A stretch of DNA of 64,000 nt from Cantharellus purpuraceus (Eukaryota > Basidiomycota > Agaricomycetes > Cantharellales > Hydnaceae). Location of the stretch: positions 580,001 to 644,000 of the forward strand of contig JALBUN010000034.1 in NCBI GenBank assembly GCA_025174535.1, read 5' to 3'. Below the pieces are notes generated by a model. That model ran no database searches. It saw nothing but the letters and a program-made list of their open reading frames with translations, and was not told the DNA's origin. Below are positions 45,836-56,035 of the stretch, piece by piece. Both the position numbers and the translations under genes were made by a program. Position 1 is the stretch's first letter, and every line of letters starts with the position of its first letter.

Positions 45836-46975
45836 TGCTGACTGGCCTGAAAATCCTGCTTCTCCTCTTGCTTTGGAATTACTGCCTTCTGCGCTTCTTC
45901 CTTGGCCTTCAGTGCAGCTGCTACTGACTCTGATATCATGCCTGCAATTGCTGTTTGTGTGAGATCAGCTCGGATACGTTCCTTGCGTGGTTCAGGGCAT
46001 GCTGGGGATATATGGCCACGCTTTCCACAGTTGTAGCATGTCCGAGTCTCAATGCGATGGCGGTTGGAGTCAATATCCATAGGTGCAGCACCATTAGAGG
46101 TTGCCAAGGTAGTTGGTACAGAGATGACCGGAGTGCTGTGAGGGTGGGATGGGGTAGAGCGGGCAGGAGTGAGGGAAGTCTGAGCACGTCTCACTTCTAG
46201 AAGACGACGGTGGTTGCGGTCAATTTGACAGGCCGCTTCCTTCCATGCCTTGAGATCGGACGGGAGGGATGGCTGTGCATGGATCTTGTCAAGAATCATT
46301 GCAGGGAGCCCTCGGGCATAGGCATCTTCCAGTGCTGCATCATTAAACCCAGTCCTTCCTGCTAGTATCTCAAACTGTGCCGTGTATTCATCCGCTGACA
46401 TGCCAGGTGTCATCCTAAGATCGTGTAGCTTTGTTCGTGCTGTTCGAGAGCGGTCAGGGTCCCAAAAAAGCGTTCTCCACTTGCTTAATGAATTCCTCCA
46501 AGGTGGAGAGTGGTGAGGTCCTGTCAATGACTGCCTGTGTCTCATTGTGCGCCCATACTTCAGCAGAACCTCCTGTCATAAAAGAGAGGGCATAGAGGAT
46601 CTTGGTCCGCTCATCTGGGAAAGATGTAGGCTGGACTGCAATGGCAAGCCTGATAGAGCGAATGAAACCTTCCGTCTCTGCACGATCTCCATTGAATTTG
46701 GCTGGTTCGGCTGCCCTTATTGGGCGAACGGATGACGATGTAGGAGAAGGTGTGGGAAATGAGGTGGTCTGAGAGATGGTCTGTGCTGCAGCAATGGCGG
46801 CAGCAGTGGCAGCATCTGCTAGGTTGTTCTGGACATTGGTGAACTGGCTTTGGAGGTGCTGGTTCTGGAGTTGCAGCTGCTGGAGCTGCTGCGCCTGGGT
46901 GTTGAACAACGCTCGCAGAAAGCCACCACTTTCACCTAGAGTGTCCCAATAGGCTTCAGGGAGCTGATCGGTCAT
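45832..46975 (-). pseudogene. Gypsy D gag (one frameshift)
   Basis: ATG at 46975 (MTDQLPEAYWDTLGES). A Gln-rich coiled coil (QQLQQLQLQNQHLQSQF) opens the protein; the capsid-like domain follows (AEPAKFNGDRAETEGFIRSI ... TGGSAEVWA ... LHDLRMTPGMSADEYTAQFEILAGRTGF), then a CCHC knuckle (CYNCGKRGHISPAC) and a Lys/Glu/Gln-rich end. A one-base gain in a T-run at about 46465 breaks the frame between NAF and WDPDRS. It ends with TGA at 45834-45832. Pol lies in the -1 frame; an ATG five bases past the stop would allow reinitiation. No slippery heptamer is visible. Confidence 0.88.
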
Positions 46976-47043
46976 GGTATCGGTGAAGTAGTTAATAGGG
47001 AAAGTGTTATGAGGTGTGGGGTCGTCTTATGAGCTTGATCTTC

Positions 47044-47405
47044 TGTGAGGGTGACGCTGATGACGAGGCCACAACAACAAGATACTCAATAAGTGAGAGC
47101 CGATAAGAAATAATGCCAGCTGGTACAGCGGATATCCTCAGTCTATACAGCTGTTTCTGATAAATACATGGGACTTACCTGGTACAGCGGATATCCTCAG
47201 AGATCAAGCTGAGGGGATCACACTGCACCAAGGCGAGTCTTTATACTAAATGATGGAGACGGATAGGAGAACCAAGATAGGGGAGGAAAGATAGGGGAAG
47301 TGATAGGGGCAATGAAATAGGGGAGACGCACCCTGACAGGCTGCGCTGATAGGGGTGTCAAGAGAAAATACTAAAAATAGAATATGACTTATTTGAACCC
47401 TGACA
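47044..47405 (-). repeat. 5' LTR of Gypsy D (362 bp)
   Basis: Nearly identical to 40986-41343; ends TGAACCCTGACA at the GCATC target duplication. Confidence 0.95.
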
Positions 47406-47782
47406 GCATCACCATAGGAACCCAGACATCCGTTCCCGTCGGACTCGGACATACTCATGTAAGGCCGTTGGCCTTGGAGACCCATCACCAGCCTTGGATT
47501 GTTATTAGATTTCAAATATGTATTTAAGTTGCCCAACTGGGGACTTCATTCCCCAGTTCAAATATTGAATCATGCCTAGTTCCTAAGTCCGATCCTAACT
47601 CTCTAAGTCGTACTCCGTCTCCGAAATCTTGGACACCGGTATTAGTGAGGGCGCAGCACATAACTGAAGCCAAGTCTGTTCCAACCCCACGACGTACCTG
47701 ACTCCTTCTCCAACTCTGACCAAACCTCTGACCAAACCTCCAACCCAATCTCCAACCCCGATTCAGACCTAGTGTGTAACAA
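47406..47782 (+). repeat. 3' LTR of composite Gypsy A, right part
   Basis: Resumes at GCATCACCATAGGAACCC and ends CCTAGTGTGTAACA, followed by AGGAT (47783-47787), the target duplication shared with 24930-24934. Confidence 0.93.
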
Positions 47783-48172
47783 GGATCTTGAACTCATGTG
47801 AAGCAGTTGCTAGACTACTTCACACATCACTGTTACCCACTTCAGAGTGTCACTGGTTGGATGGTCAGATTCATCCACCTACTTCCTTTAGCCTCTAAGT
47901 GCATTCTCCTCATTTTGGAATATCTGGACCCCTAAGTGTCTGTGAACTCTAGACTCTGGAAGTCTTATTCACTTCTTGCTGCTAAGAAATGTATTACTTT
48001 TCTGCATATAGTCTGCATTGACCAATACAAGGGATTGTAACCAAAGTACAAACATTAAATTGTTTCTGGAGTTGTGCTGCAGCAGGATTTGATATTCTTC
48101 TCAGCTGTTCATTCATGGAATTGTGGTGATTTAGAGTTTGCCCTAACACCATAATTTTGCAGGTTCCAAAAC
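47783..48172 (+). repeat. LTR of Gypsy B, right part
   Basis: Continues the B LTR broken at 24934 and ends at the exact terminus GGTTCCAAAACA. The next bases (CCTAT) do not match the left flank of either B LTR start (23295-23299 or 23895-23899). Confidence 0.88.
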
Positions 48173-48352
48173 ACCTATGGTGATGCTGATGCATCAATGG
48201 AACCAGAGATGAATGGGTGGAGTCAACAATGATGATCAGATGGACTAATGGAGATGTGACAGTTTCCAAATGGAGTATAGATTTCATATGCATGGGGATC
48301 TATCTGGGTGGATTGGACAGGGATCTGGGCATTAATGAATATAGTCATAATA
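48173..48352 (-). repeat. LTR A fragment, inverted
   Basis: About 180 bp of LTR A beginning mid-repeat (CCTATGGTGATGCTGATGC) and ending TATAGTCATAATA, a mutated terminus. Confidence 0.8.
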
Positions 48353-49287
48353 GAACCATGACAGCTACATATCGCAGCTGTCAGCATCAATAAGTTGGTC
48401 AAACCTATGTATCATAGGAGCCAACAGAAGTCAACAGCGTGACCTGATAGGCTGCACATCAATAATAAAACAATCTTCAGATTCTGGGAGATTGGTGGGA
48501 CTCTTGCTCACTGTCTATAAGACAGCGGGAGTGAGAGGATAATGATATCCCCTGAATTCACATGTGTGACAGGCATGAAAACCTTTGCACTGGAGCAACC
48601 CATTGCACTACAACTAGCGTGCATTGGGAGCAGGAGTACCATAAACCATGGTACTCATGCTACCATAAGATTTGATAGCCAAGACATTGAAGAATACTTT
48701 GATATCACCAATGTCAAGCATTACAACATAATACTTGGGACCCCATTCCTGCAAAAGTTGGGAATATGCCTGGACTTTAATGGCCCAGGCCAAATCATGA
48801 TGGAACTGAAGAAGTCCCCAGCAATGAAGAGCACAATATAAATGCTCTTCATACCCCATCACGGGGTGCAAACTCCCCACAGAAAGGGAGTAGTGGCTTG
48901 AGTAGATGATGCCAAGGGGGTAACTCAAAGAATGAGCTACCCATCACACAGTCCTTCCCAAAAGAAGGACTATATTGAGTAAAGGATCCCCCAATGCAGG
49001 GTCCAACAAAGAACACAAGGTGGATAGCATTATCTCATGAAGGGTCAACCACATTGCATATGTGGCTGATCAGATCCCTCAATTGAGGGAATGGAAAGAA
49101 AAGTATGCTGACTTATTCAGCAGCATACCCTTAGAACTTCCTCCATTCAGGGAAGTTAATCATGAGATTAATCTCGTGGATCCTGACAAGTGAATACATT
49201 ATCACTCACCTAAGTGCCCTGAGCACTATCAAGCAGAACTCTCAGGGAAAGTTCTGCACTATACCACTCCTAAGTGGTGGATACCTG
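48353..49287 (+). pseudogene. Gypsy C protease-RT fragment
   Basis: Matches 13540-15740 of the first C copy without the solo B LTR. Protease residues (MISPEFTCVTGMKTFALEQP, IILGTPFLQKLGICLDFNGP) are readable over about 100 codons. It ends in the RT N-terminus (TPKWW) where LTR C starts. Confidence 0.8.
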
Positions 49288-49880
49288 TAAGTACCCAAGG
49301 TACTTATTTACTATTATAGTTATATAGTTATAATTAATGTATGCAGCATTCCATTAAGGAATGCTGTCTTATTGATAGATATATGTGCCCATAGGGTGCA
49401 TATGTATAGTTATTATGTAAGCCAGTGGACCCAAGTACACATGTGGGTCCACTTATAGTAGATAGAACTTAGCTAAAAACTGTAGAGCTCAAAAGCAAAG
49501 TTGTATGTTATTAGATAAGCCAAAATACAAACTCAGCAAAAAAGCGAAATTGTAACACATAAAACACTCATATCTTCTCACAGAATAATCCATATCATAC
49601 CAAACTTTCCAGGGACCTTCAGTGCATTCCAACAAAAACCACACTGTACAACACATCACCCAGCCAATATACTTGGTTGAGTTCTGTGCAACAGTGTGAA
49701 CTAAGGCACAATTTACACTTTTTTAAACTTCTAAAGGAAGAATCAAGTATTCTTCCTCATTATTGAAGTTTTCTAGTCAATACTAGAAAACCAGCTGTTG
49801 CTGGTGTACAGAGATGTATACCAACCCCCCCAGTTGCTCATATAAGTGAGCAACTAGTAGACTAACTTAGTTTGTCTACA
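49288..49880 (+). repeat. Probable LTR of Gypsy C (contains solo LTR F)
   Basis: Begins TGTAAGTACCCAAGG and probably ends TTTGTCTACA, with a TATA-like CTCATATAAG near 49840. Gag of C follows as in the copy at 10656. Only one copy is present, so its right border is tentative. Without the LTR F insertion it would be about 434 bp. Confidence 0.55.
49481..49634 (-). repeat. Solo LTR of Copia F (154 bp, target duplication AAAAC)
   Basis: TGTAGAGCTC to ATTCCAACA on the plus strand, flanked by AAAAC at 49476-49480 and 49635-49639. Same length as both LTRs of the complete Copia F. Confidence 0.95.
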
Positions 49881-51179
49881 AAGATAGAAGCAAGAAAGGA
49901 GTCATCATAATGATGACTCGCAGTAGAGTGAGTTGTGCTGGCAGTGCCCAGGACATCATAAATGATGAACGGCAGCATGTAGCCAGCAGCAGAAGCTCCC
50001 ATGAAGGGGAGCTAGACCCTAGAGAAGTCATAGGGACTTCTCATAAGGAGGACTCTAGAAGAGAGTCACCATGGTCATGAGACCGCACAGATGATTGCAC
50101 AAAAGATCCTCTGTCAAACAGAAACCCTGATTGAGTGGTTCTCTGATTAGAGAAGAAAGGAGGAGACAGTCATTAACTGCCTCCAATGTTCCTAAAGGAA
50201 AGCAATGTGCTCAATACATGAGCACAAGCAGAAGTAGCAATACTTCTACTAGGGAATCACACAGCACAGAGTGGCATGAAACCCACAGGTCAATCGTGAG
50301 ATTGACTGAACAACTCATGCATAATCAACATGAGATGAAGAGCATTAGCAAAGCAGCATTAGCAAAGCTAGTGCTCAGGCAGCCAGGATGGCTGCTGAAG
50401 CAGGGCATGCTGCCACTACTATGGGGCAGCAAATTGCAGAGCTAGGAACAATGTTAAAATCGTTCCAAGAGAACTCTGAGCGATGCAAGTCATGTGGCCA
50501 AAGATCAGATTCTCGACAAGAATCTGAATCTGGAGAGTCTGGATCTCCCCAGAGTGAGAGGATCCAACCAAATGATTGGTTGGACAGAGGAAATGAGATT
50601 CCCCCAATGGAGGGAATCAGAGACCCAGTAATCCCTGTGAGGCAAGGATTACTGATCCAGATTGAAGAGAAACTCCTCAATCCATGGCAAAGGTGCTCAA
50701 TCAAGAGATCAAGCTATGGAAACAATGAGAAGTTGAGGCTTCTCGTAAACACAGATTAGCCCTCAAATGGAAGGCTAAACATGCAGAGCAAGAGCTCAGC
50801 CAGCTCTTTAGAGAGCAGCAGCCCCAGCAAGAGCTCAATGTGGCTATTAAACTGAAGTCATGACATGTGCTGAACAGTTATCAGCACATACAAGCAGCAG
50901 GCCTTTCAGGAGACACCCACCATGAGCAATGAGATACCCAATGGGTACCTCAAGAAGATGTTCCCCATAACAGGGAACAATCAGCACCATTGACTCTAGA
51001 AGGTCAAGGCATACCAGATCAATTGGATACAATTGATCCTATTGATGGCATTACTTGCATGGTGTGAGTAGCCATAGTCAATAATAGAGATACAGACCCA
51101 GAGAAGTCTGTACTTGCCAAGGCAGGCATTAAAGTATCACCTCCTGAGCAATATGCAGGAGGTGCAGACCTCAAAGAGG
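49881..51179 (+). pseudogene. Gypsy C leader and gag N-half, third copy
   Basis: Matches 10656-11850. Contains GSLIREERRRQSLTASN, HETHRSIVRLTEQLMHNQHEMKS and QIAELGTMLKSFQENSERCKSCG. It stops abruptly at GACCTCAAAGAG, where Gypsy A chromodomain sequence is joined. Confidence 0.8.
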
Positions 51180-51341
51180 TACAAGTGCAAGCTCCAGTAC
51201 CTAGTCACATGGACTGGATATGAAGGCACCAACAAAGAGTCCTCATGGATCTCCACATCCAAACTTGATCACACATCCAAATCCATCTCCAATTTTCACT
51301 CCACTTATCCAGACAAACCTGGCCCTCTTATGAATCTTTAA
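51180..51341 (+). pseudogene. Gypsy A chromodomain end, second copy
   Basis: KCKLQYLVTWTGYEGTNKES and NFHSTYPDKPGPLMNL, as at 38535-38698. It marks the pol end that precedes antisense gene copy 2. Confidence 0.85.
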
Positions 51342-51540
51342 GTTCCATTACTGATGCTAATTCTATTATTTCACATCATCATTTTATTACAAGTCACAAA
51401 AGGAATTACAAGTCTACCCAACCTCCAAAAGAATCTCATTCTGCCCCATTTTTCTCTGCTCCAAAATATTAAAATCAAAATCAAAATCATTTTTTAAGTT
51501 ATACATTGCGTTTCCTTTTTCCCTTCCCCTTGTCTACCTC

Positions 51541-53611
51541 AGGCTCTGTCTCTGACTCATCATCACTCTACATCTGACACCCAATCTTTTTCATCCCCCA
51601 TGTCCGAATCCTCGTCCAAGGGGGCCATGAACTTCCACAGCTGATGCAACTCAGCAGTCCGCCGACCCTCCAGAACCTCCTTCCATTTCATTGTCTTCAC
51701 CAAGTCGACTAGCAACCCCTCTGTCTGCCGGAGGTGCTCTGACTGAAGGTTAACCAGCCAGATAAGCTGGCCCACAGTACTGTTGGGGGGCAGAGACATG
51801 CCCCATACCTGCGCCAGTCATTGCTCCTTCCAATCCGACACCGCTACCCCCAGCTGCCACAGCACCCATCTCCATCTGCCACTTTTTGGTCAGACGACCT
51901 TCTGATTCTTTCTCTGCCCCTCCTTGTACCACTAGTCGGGGCTTGAACTTTCCATCGATCCTACACCCTCCTTTCCAACCCCAACAACAATTGCAGGACC
52001 GAAGGTGGCGAGTTGGGCCAGTGGGCCATACACACTCCACGCCCACATCACAACACAAGTCGCAAATTACACCAGGCCCACTGAATGGCTCTGTTGGAGC
52101 CAGAGCCTTGGGTGGTCCACTCCTTCTCAATGCGGCCTCCAAGTGCTCCCTCTCCTCCTCCTTGTCCTGCTGTTCCGCCACTGCCTTTTCCATCTCACAC
52201 TTGCAGAGCTGGATTGCTGACCTAGCAACATGCAGCTCCTTTTTATGAGTCACCAATACGCGATTCTCCACCTTGCACCATATGACTCTCCAATCTGCCT
52301 CCCACTTCTCCATATCAGCACTCAGGTGTGCCTTCAATGAGAAGACCACGACCTCAAGGTTTTTCTTGGTGGTAGCAGCATAGAGCTCCACCCTTTTGCA
52401 AGCTTCAACTGCAGCTACCCAAGCCATCTCCTCGTAGCAATTCAAGGTCAGATCCAGCTCCATATCCATCCTGACATCCACACCCGCCTCGGGCTCTGCA
52501 TTTGCGTCGAGCTCCATATTGGCATCGGGATCCACCTCCACTTCTGCCCTCTCCACCTCCGCCATGTCATCTTCTTCAGCCGCACCCACCACAAATAACG
52601 GCCATGACTGCAGACATAACGGCAAGTCCACTGGAGGGACAGTTGTCGGATGGGTCGACTCTGTCTGTGTGATTGTTATGACTATATTCATTAACGTCCA
52701 GATCCCCATCCGATCCACTCCCCGTGCATATGAAATCTATACTCCATTTGGAAACTGACATCTCCATCTACCTGTCCGATTGTCACCGCCAATTCCACCC
52801 ATCCGTCTCTGGTTCCAATTGATGCATCAACATCACCATAGGAACCCAGACATCCATCCCCATTGGACTCGGACATACTCATGTAAGGCTGTTGGCCTCA
52901 GAGACCCATCACCGGAGTAATTATTATTAGATTTCAAAATATGTATTTGAGTTGCCTGACTGGGGACTTCATTCCCCAGTTCGAATATCAAATCACACCT
53001 AGTTCCTAAGTCCAATCCTAACTCTCTAAGTCGTCTGTCTCCAAAATCTTGGACACTGGTATTAGTGAGGGCGCAGCACATAAGCTGAAGCCAAGTCCGT
53101 TCTGACCCCCACAATGTGCTCTGACTCCAACCCAACCTCTGACCCAACCTCCGACCCAATCTCTGACCCCCAATCGGACCTAGTGCGTAACAGTGATTGA
53201 GATAATGGTGACCTCAGGGGTTCCTGCCTGGATTGGCACACTTGGACTCCCTGGGTGACTAGTTGCCCCTGCCCCGGTCACCTCCTCCTCTACCTCCATG
53301 GCTGCTTCTAGCTCATGCGCCTGCTCTTCCACTTCCTTCAGCCTTGCAGCCTCCATCGTGGCCACAAGCTCCCTGACCCTGTGGGCTCGCTCCTCCTCCT
53401 CCTTCCGTCTCTGTTCCACCTCCTCCTCCTCCTCCTTCCGTCTCTGTTCTGCCTTCTCCTCCTCCTTCCGTCTCCATTCTGCCTCCTCCTCCTCCTTCCA
53501 TCTCCGCTCCTCTTCCTCTTCCTTCCATTGGACCAGGAGCAACTGCTTGAGCTCGGTCACACTCATGCTTGCCAAAGGGTTTGACATCATTGAGGATAAG
53601 ACCTTAATCAT
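51541..53611 (-). pseudogene. Antisense gene of Gypsy A, copy 2 (intact cysteine cluster, split by solo LTR A)
   Basis: Same position as copy 1: between the pol end and the A 3' LTR, opposite strand, with the same TATA box. Likely start is ATG at 53587 (MSNPLASMSVTELKQLLLV). The coiled coil has fewer RRWKEEE-type repeats than copy 1. After the LTR insertion the frame continues with LDLTLNCYEEMAWVAAVEA, KKELHVARSAIQLCKCEMEK and the full cluster CDLCCDVGVEC - 12 residues - CNCCWGWKGGC, which fits C-x2-C-x6-C-x12-C-x2-C-x6-C, the Zn2Cys6 spacing of fungal regulators. The tail is frameshifted near 51785 and 51565. Shared residues after divergence of the two copies suggest the protein was once maintained. 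Confidence 0.65.
52674..53192 (+). repeat. Solo LTR of Gypsy A (target duplication GTGAT)
   Basis: 519 bp, TGTTATGACT to GTGCGTAACA, flanked by GTGAT at 52669-52673 and 53193-53197. Copy 1 of the antisense gene lacks it (GTAATTGAG). Confidence 0.95.
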
Positions 53612-53720
53612 GCCCCTCCTTTTATATGTCTCCAGACCCCCAGTATAACTCTGACTGCACCCAACTGTCTCAATCCATGGACATGAGGCCTCAGGGGCTC
53701 AGCCTTAAATGGAGAGATAC

Positions 53721-53925
53721 TGTTATGACTATATTCATTAATGCCCAGATCCCTGTCTGATCCACTCAGATCCCCACACATATGAAATCTATACTCCATT
53801 TGGAAACCATCACGTCTCCATTTATCTGTCCGATTGTCACTGCTGAATCTTGCCCATCTGTCTCTGGTTCTGATTGATGCATCAGCATCACCATAGGAAC
53901 CTGGACATCCATCCCCATCAGACTC
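53721..53925 (+). repeat. 3' LTR of second Gypsy A copy, left part (right part 55359-55410)
   Basis: Starts TGTTATGACTATATTC after the antisense gene, interrupted by a B LTR, continues at 55359 as far as GAGACCCATTACTGG and then breaks off. Confidence 0.88.
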
Positions 53926-55358
53926 TGTATGGGAACCACCTTTTCCCTATCAAATTCCATTTATGCAGCACCAATGTGCTATTCTTTGCTTTTCCATTCC
54001 TAAATATCAGCATATATTTGGTGCTTGTACCTGGAATGGACTTATTCAAATATTCTCTAATTTTTCATATTTTTTCAGGAATATTCCATGCAGAACTTGG
54101 CCCAGAATCATTTATTTCTGCTGTGCTACAGTTGTGGACCTATAGGCGCCCACAAACCTTCCCACAGCCAGCTCTCCCCCTTTGGACCAGGCATTCAGCC
54201 TGAATTCAAGCTCAGATGTCTCTGATCAATAAATATTCTGTAACTTGACAACCACAGCCTCTCAGGGCACTATTTTCCGTGCAGATCATCACCTGACATG
54301 TGGCTATCCATGGCTGTCCAAACCAGTGCAGAAAACAGGGTGGACACCCTTCTTTTTGCCTGATCAGTGCCTACTTCAGGGATCAAATCAGCTGATGGGT
54401 GATCAGATCAGGTAATTGCCTTGGAATATTCTACCCCTTTCCATAACATTCTAGCTGTTTCCTTCTATTATTAGATAGAACTTTCCAGAACCATTATTCA
54501 GCTCCTGATCAGTGTTAGTTCAGTGATCAGATCCTGTGATTGGCTTGGAATATTCTACCCCTTTCTTCCACCTTCCACAACCTTCCAGTAGTTTCCATCT
54601 ATTAATAGGTAGAATATTCCAGAACCATTAGTCAGCTCCTGTAAATACAATATATAAGGAGGTCATTCTGCCTCTGAAATAGTAACATATCCTACCACTT
54701 CTACCCATCTTCTGCACACCAGTGTGACTAGAGTGACATACAGTGTCATCCTCTATCTCAGTAACTGTTGATTACCAGTTCAAGGATCTTTTAGAGTTGT
54801 GTAACTGTACTTGATTGCACTTGAAGTAGTGATATTCCTGCTTTGGGTGTGAGTGTAGTATCTGCCTCATGTGACTACGAATCTACAGGGTGAGATTGTC
54901 TGTCGATAGTCCTGCCATTAGTGCTCTTGTTTAAGTAACTAGTGTGTACTGCCTTTGCAGAGCATTAGAAGCTTGAACTCGTGTGAAGCAGTTGCTAGAC
55001 TACTTCACACATTGCTGTTACCCGCTTCTGAGTGCCACTGGTTGGACGGTTGGATTCATCCACCTACTTCCTTTAGCCTCTAAGTGCATTCCCCTCTTTT
55101 CGGAATATCTGGACCCCTAAGCGTCCGTGAACTCTAGACTCTGGAAGTCTTATTCATTTCTTGCTGCTAAGAAATGTATTACTTTTCTGCATATAGTCTG
55201 CATTGACCAATACAAAGGATTGTAACCAAAGTACAAACGTTAAATCGTTCCTGGAGTTGTGCTGCAGCAGGGTTTGATATTCTTCTCAGCTGTTCATTCA
55301 CGGAATTGTGGTGATTTAGAGTTTGCCCTAACACCATAATTTTGCAGGTTCCAAAACA
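53926..55358 (+). repeat. Solo LTR of Gypsy B (1433 bp, target duplication GACTC)
   Basis: TGTATGGGAACC to GGTTCCAAAACA, flanked by GACTC at 53921-53925 and 55359-55363. It lacks the TGAGTCA array of the LTR at 32158 but has several heat-shock-element-like words. Confidence 0.95.
54478..54624 (+). promoter_or_regulatory. Heat-shock-element-like trimers upstream of the LTR B TATA box
   Basis: GAActTTCcaGAA at 54478-54490 and GAAtaTTCcaGAA at 54612-54624 are perfect GAAnnTTCnnGAA trimers; GGAATATTCTA dimers occur near 54423 and 54549. The TATA box (TATATAAG) starts near 54651. Same words recur in the LTR at 23900. HSF binding is inference. Confidence 0.55.
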
Positions 55359-55410
55359 GACTCAGACATACTCATGTAAGGCTGTCAGTCTCAGAGACCC
55401 ATTACTGGAG

Positions 55411-55474
55411 CCATCTTTGAGTCCAGGATCTCAGATATCTCATATTCATTATCTCCTTCAATGATGATCGGAGG
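55411..55474 (-). pseudogene. Gypsy A integrase/chromodomain scrap, inverted
   Basis: About 64 bp matching 38465-38525 on the opposite strand (IIEGDNEYEISEILD). It is trapped between two A LTRs. Confidence 0.75.
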
Positions 55475-56002
55475 TGTTATGACTATATTCATTAACGTCC
55501 AGATCCCTGTCCGATCCACTCAGATCCCCGTGCATATGAAATCTATACTCCATTTGGAAACCGCCGTCTCCATCTCCCTGTCCAATCATCACCGCTGATT
55601 CTGCCCATCCATCTCCGGTTCCGATTGATGCATCAGCATCACCATAGGAACCCGGACATCCGTCCCCATCGGACTCGGACATACTCATGCAAGGCCGTCG
55701 GCCTCGGAGACCCATCACCAGAGTAATTATTATTAGATTTCAAAATATGTATTTAAGTTGCCTGACTGGGGACTTCATTCCCCAGTTCGAATATCGAAAT
55801 CACACCTAGTTCCTAAGTCCGATCCTAACTCTCTAAGTCATACTCCATCTCCAAAATCTCAGACACCGGTATTAGTGAGGGCACAGCACATAAGCTGAAG
55901 CCAAGTCCATCCCAACCCCCACGATGTGCTCCGACTCCGACCCAACCTCTGACCCAACCTCTGACCCAAACTCCAACCCCCAATCGGACCTAGTGCGTAA
56001 CA
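55475..56002 (+). repeat. 5' LTR of third Gypsy A copy (528 bp)
   Basis: TGTTATGACTATATTC to CCTAGTGCGTAACA, followed by the gag leader GTATATTCGAACTGCC. No TGG primer site follows. This is the reference for LTR A as it is followed by its own gag. Confidence 0.95.
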
Positions 56003-56035
56003 GTATATTCGAACTGCCACACTCACTCCTACCAA

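Larger units (their letters stand above)
40986..47405 (-). mobile_element. Gypsy D, full-length young chromovirus (target duplication GCATC)
   Basis: 6420 bp with both LTRs, inserted in an A LTR. Minus-strand order: 5' LTR, gag (46975-45832), protease-RT-RNase H-integrase-chromodomain (45835-41941), an accessory ORF (41834-41397), 3' LTR. GCATC flanks it (40981-40985, 47406-47410). The LTRs differ by one substitution and one 4-bp indel, so insertion was recent. Only a handful of lesions are present, several in homopolymers. After the 5' LTR the sequence is GAAGATCAAGCTC, with no TGG primer site, so priming may be unusual. Confidence 0.95.
24935..47782 (+). mobile_element. Composite Gypsy A locus with nested insertions (target duplication AGGAT)
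   Basis: Its 5' LTR starts at 24935 and its 3' LTR ends at 47782; AGGAT precedes (24930-24934) and follows (47783-47787), both inside one B LTR. Between them: LTR A (24935-25450), Gypsy B (25451-33614), an inverted A LTR/gag piece (33615-34473), A gag end and pol (34474-38698) with a solo A LTR, an antisense gene (40701-38857), and the 3' LTR split by Gypsy D. The A leader and most of gag are missing, so secondary deletions occurred. Confidence 0.8.

Noticed and set aside
45832..45850. Slippery heptamer at the Gypsy D gag-pol junction
   Set aside because: No X XXY YYZ motif; the nearby ATG makes reinitiation more likely.
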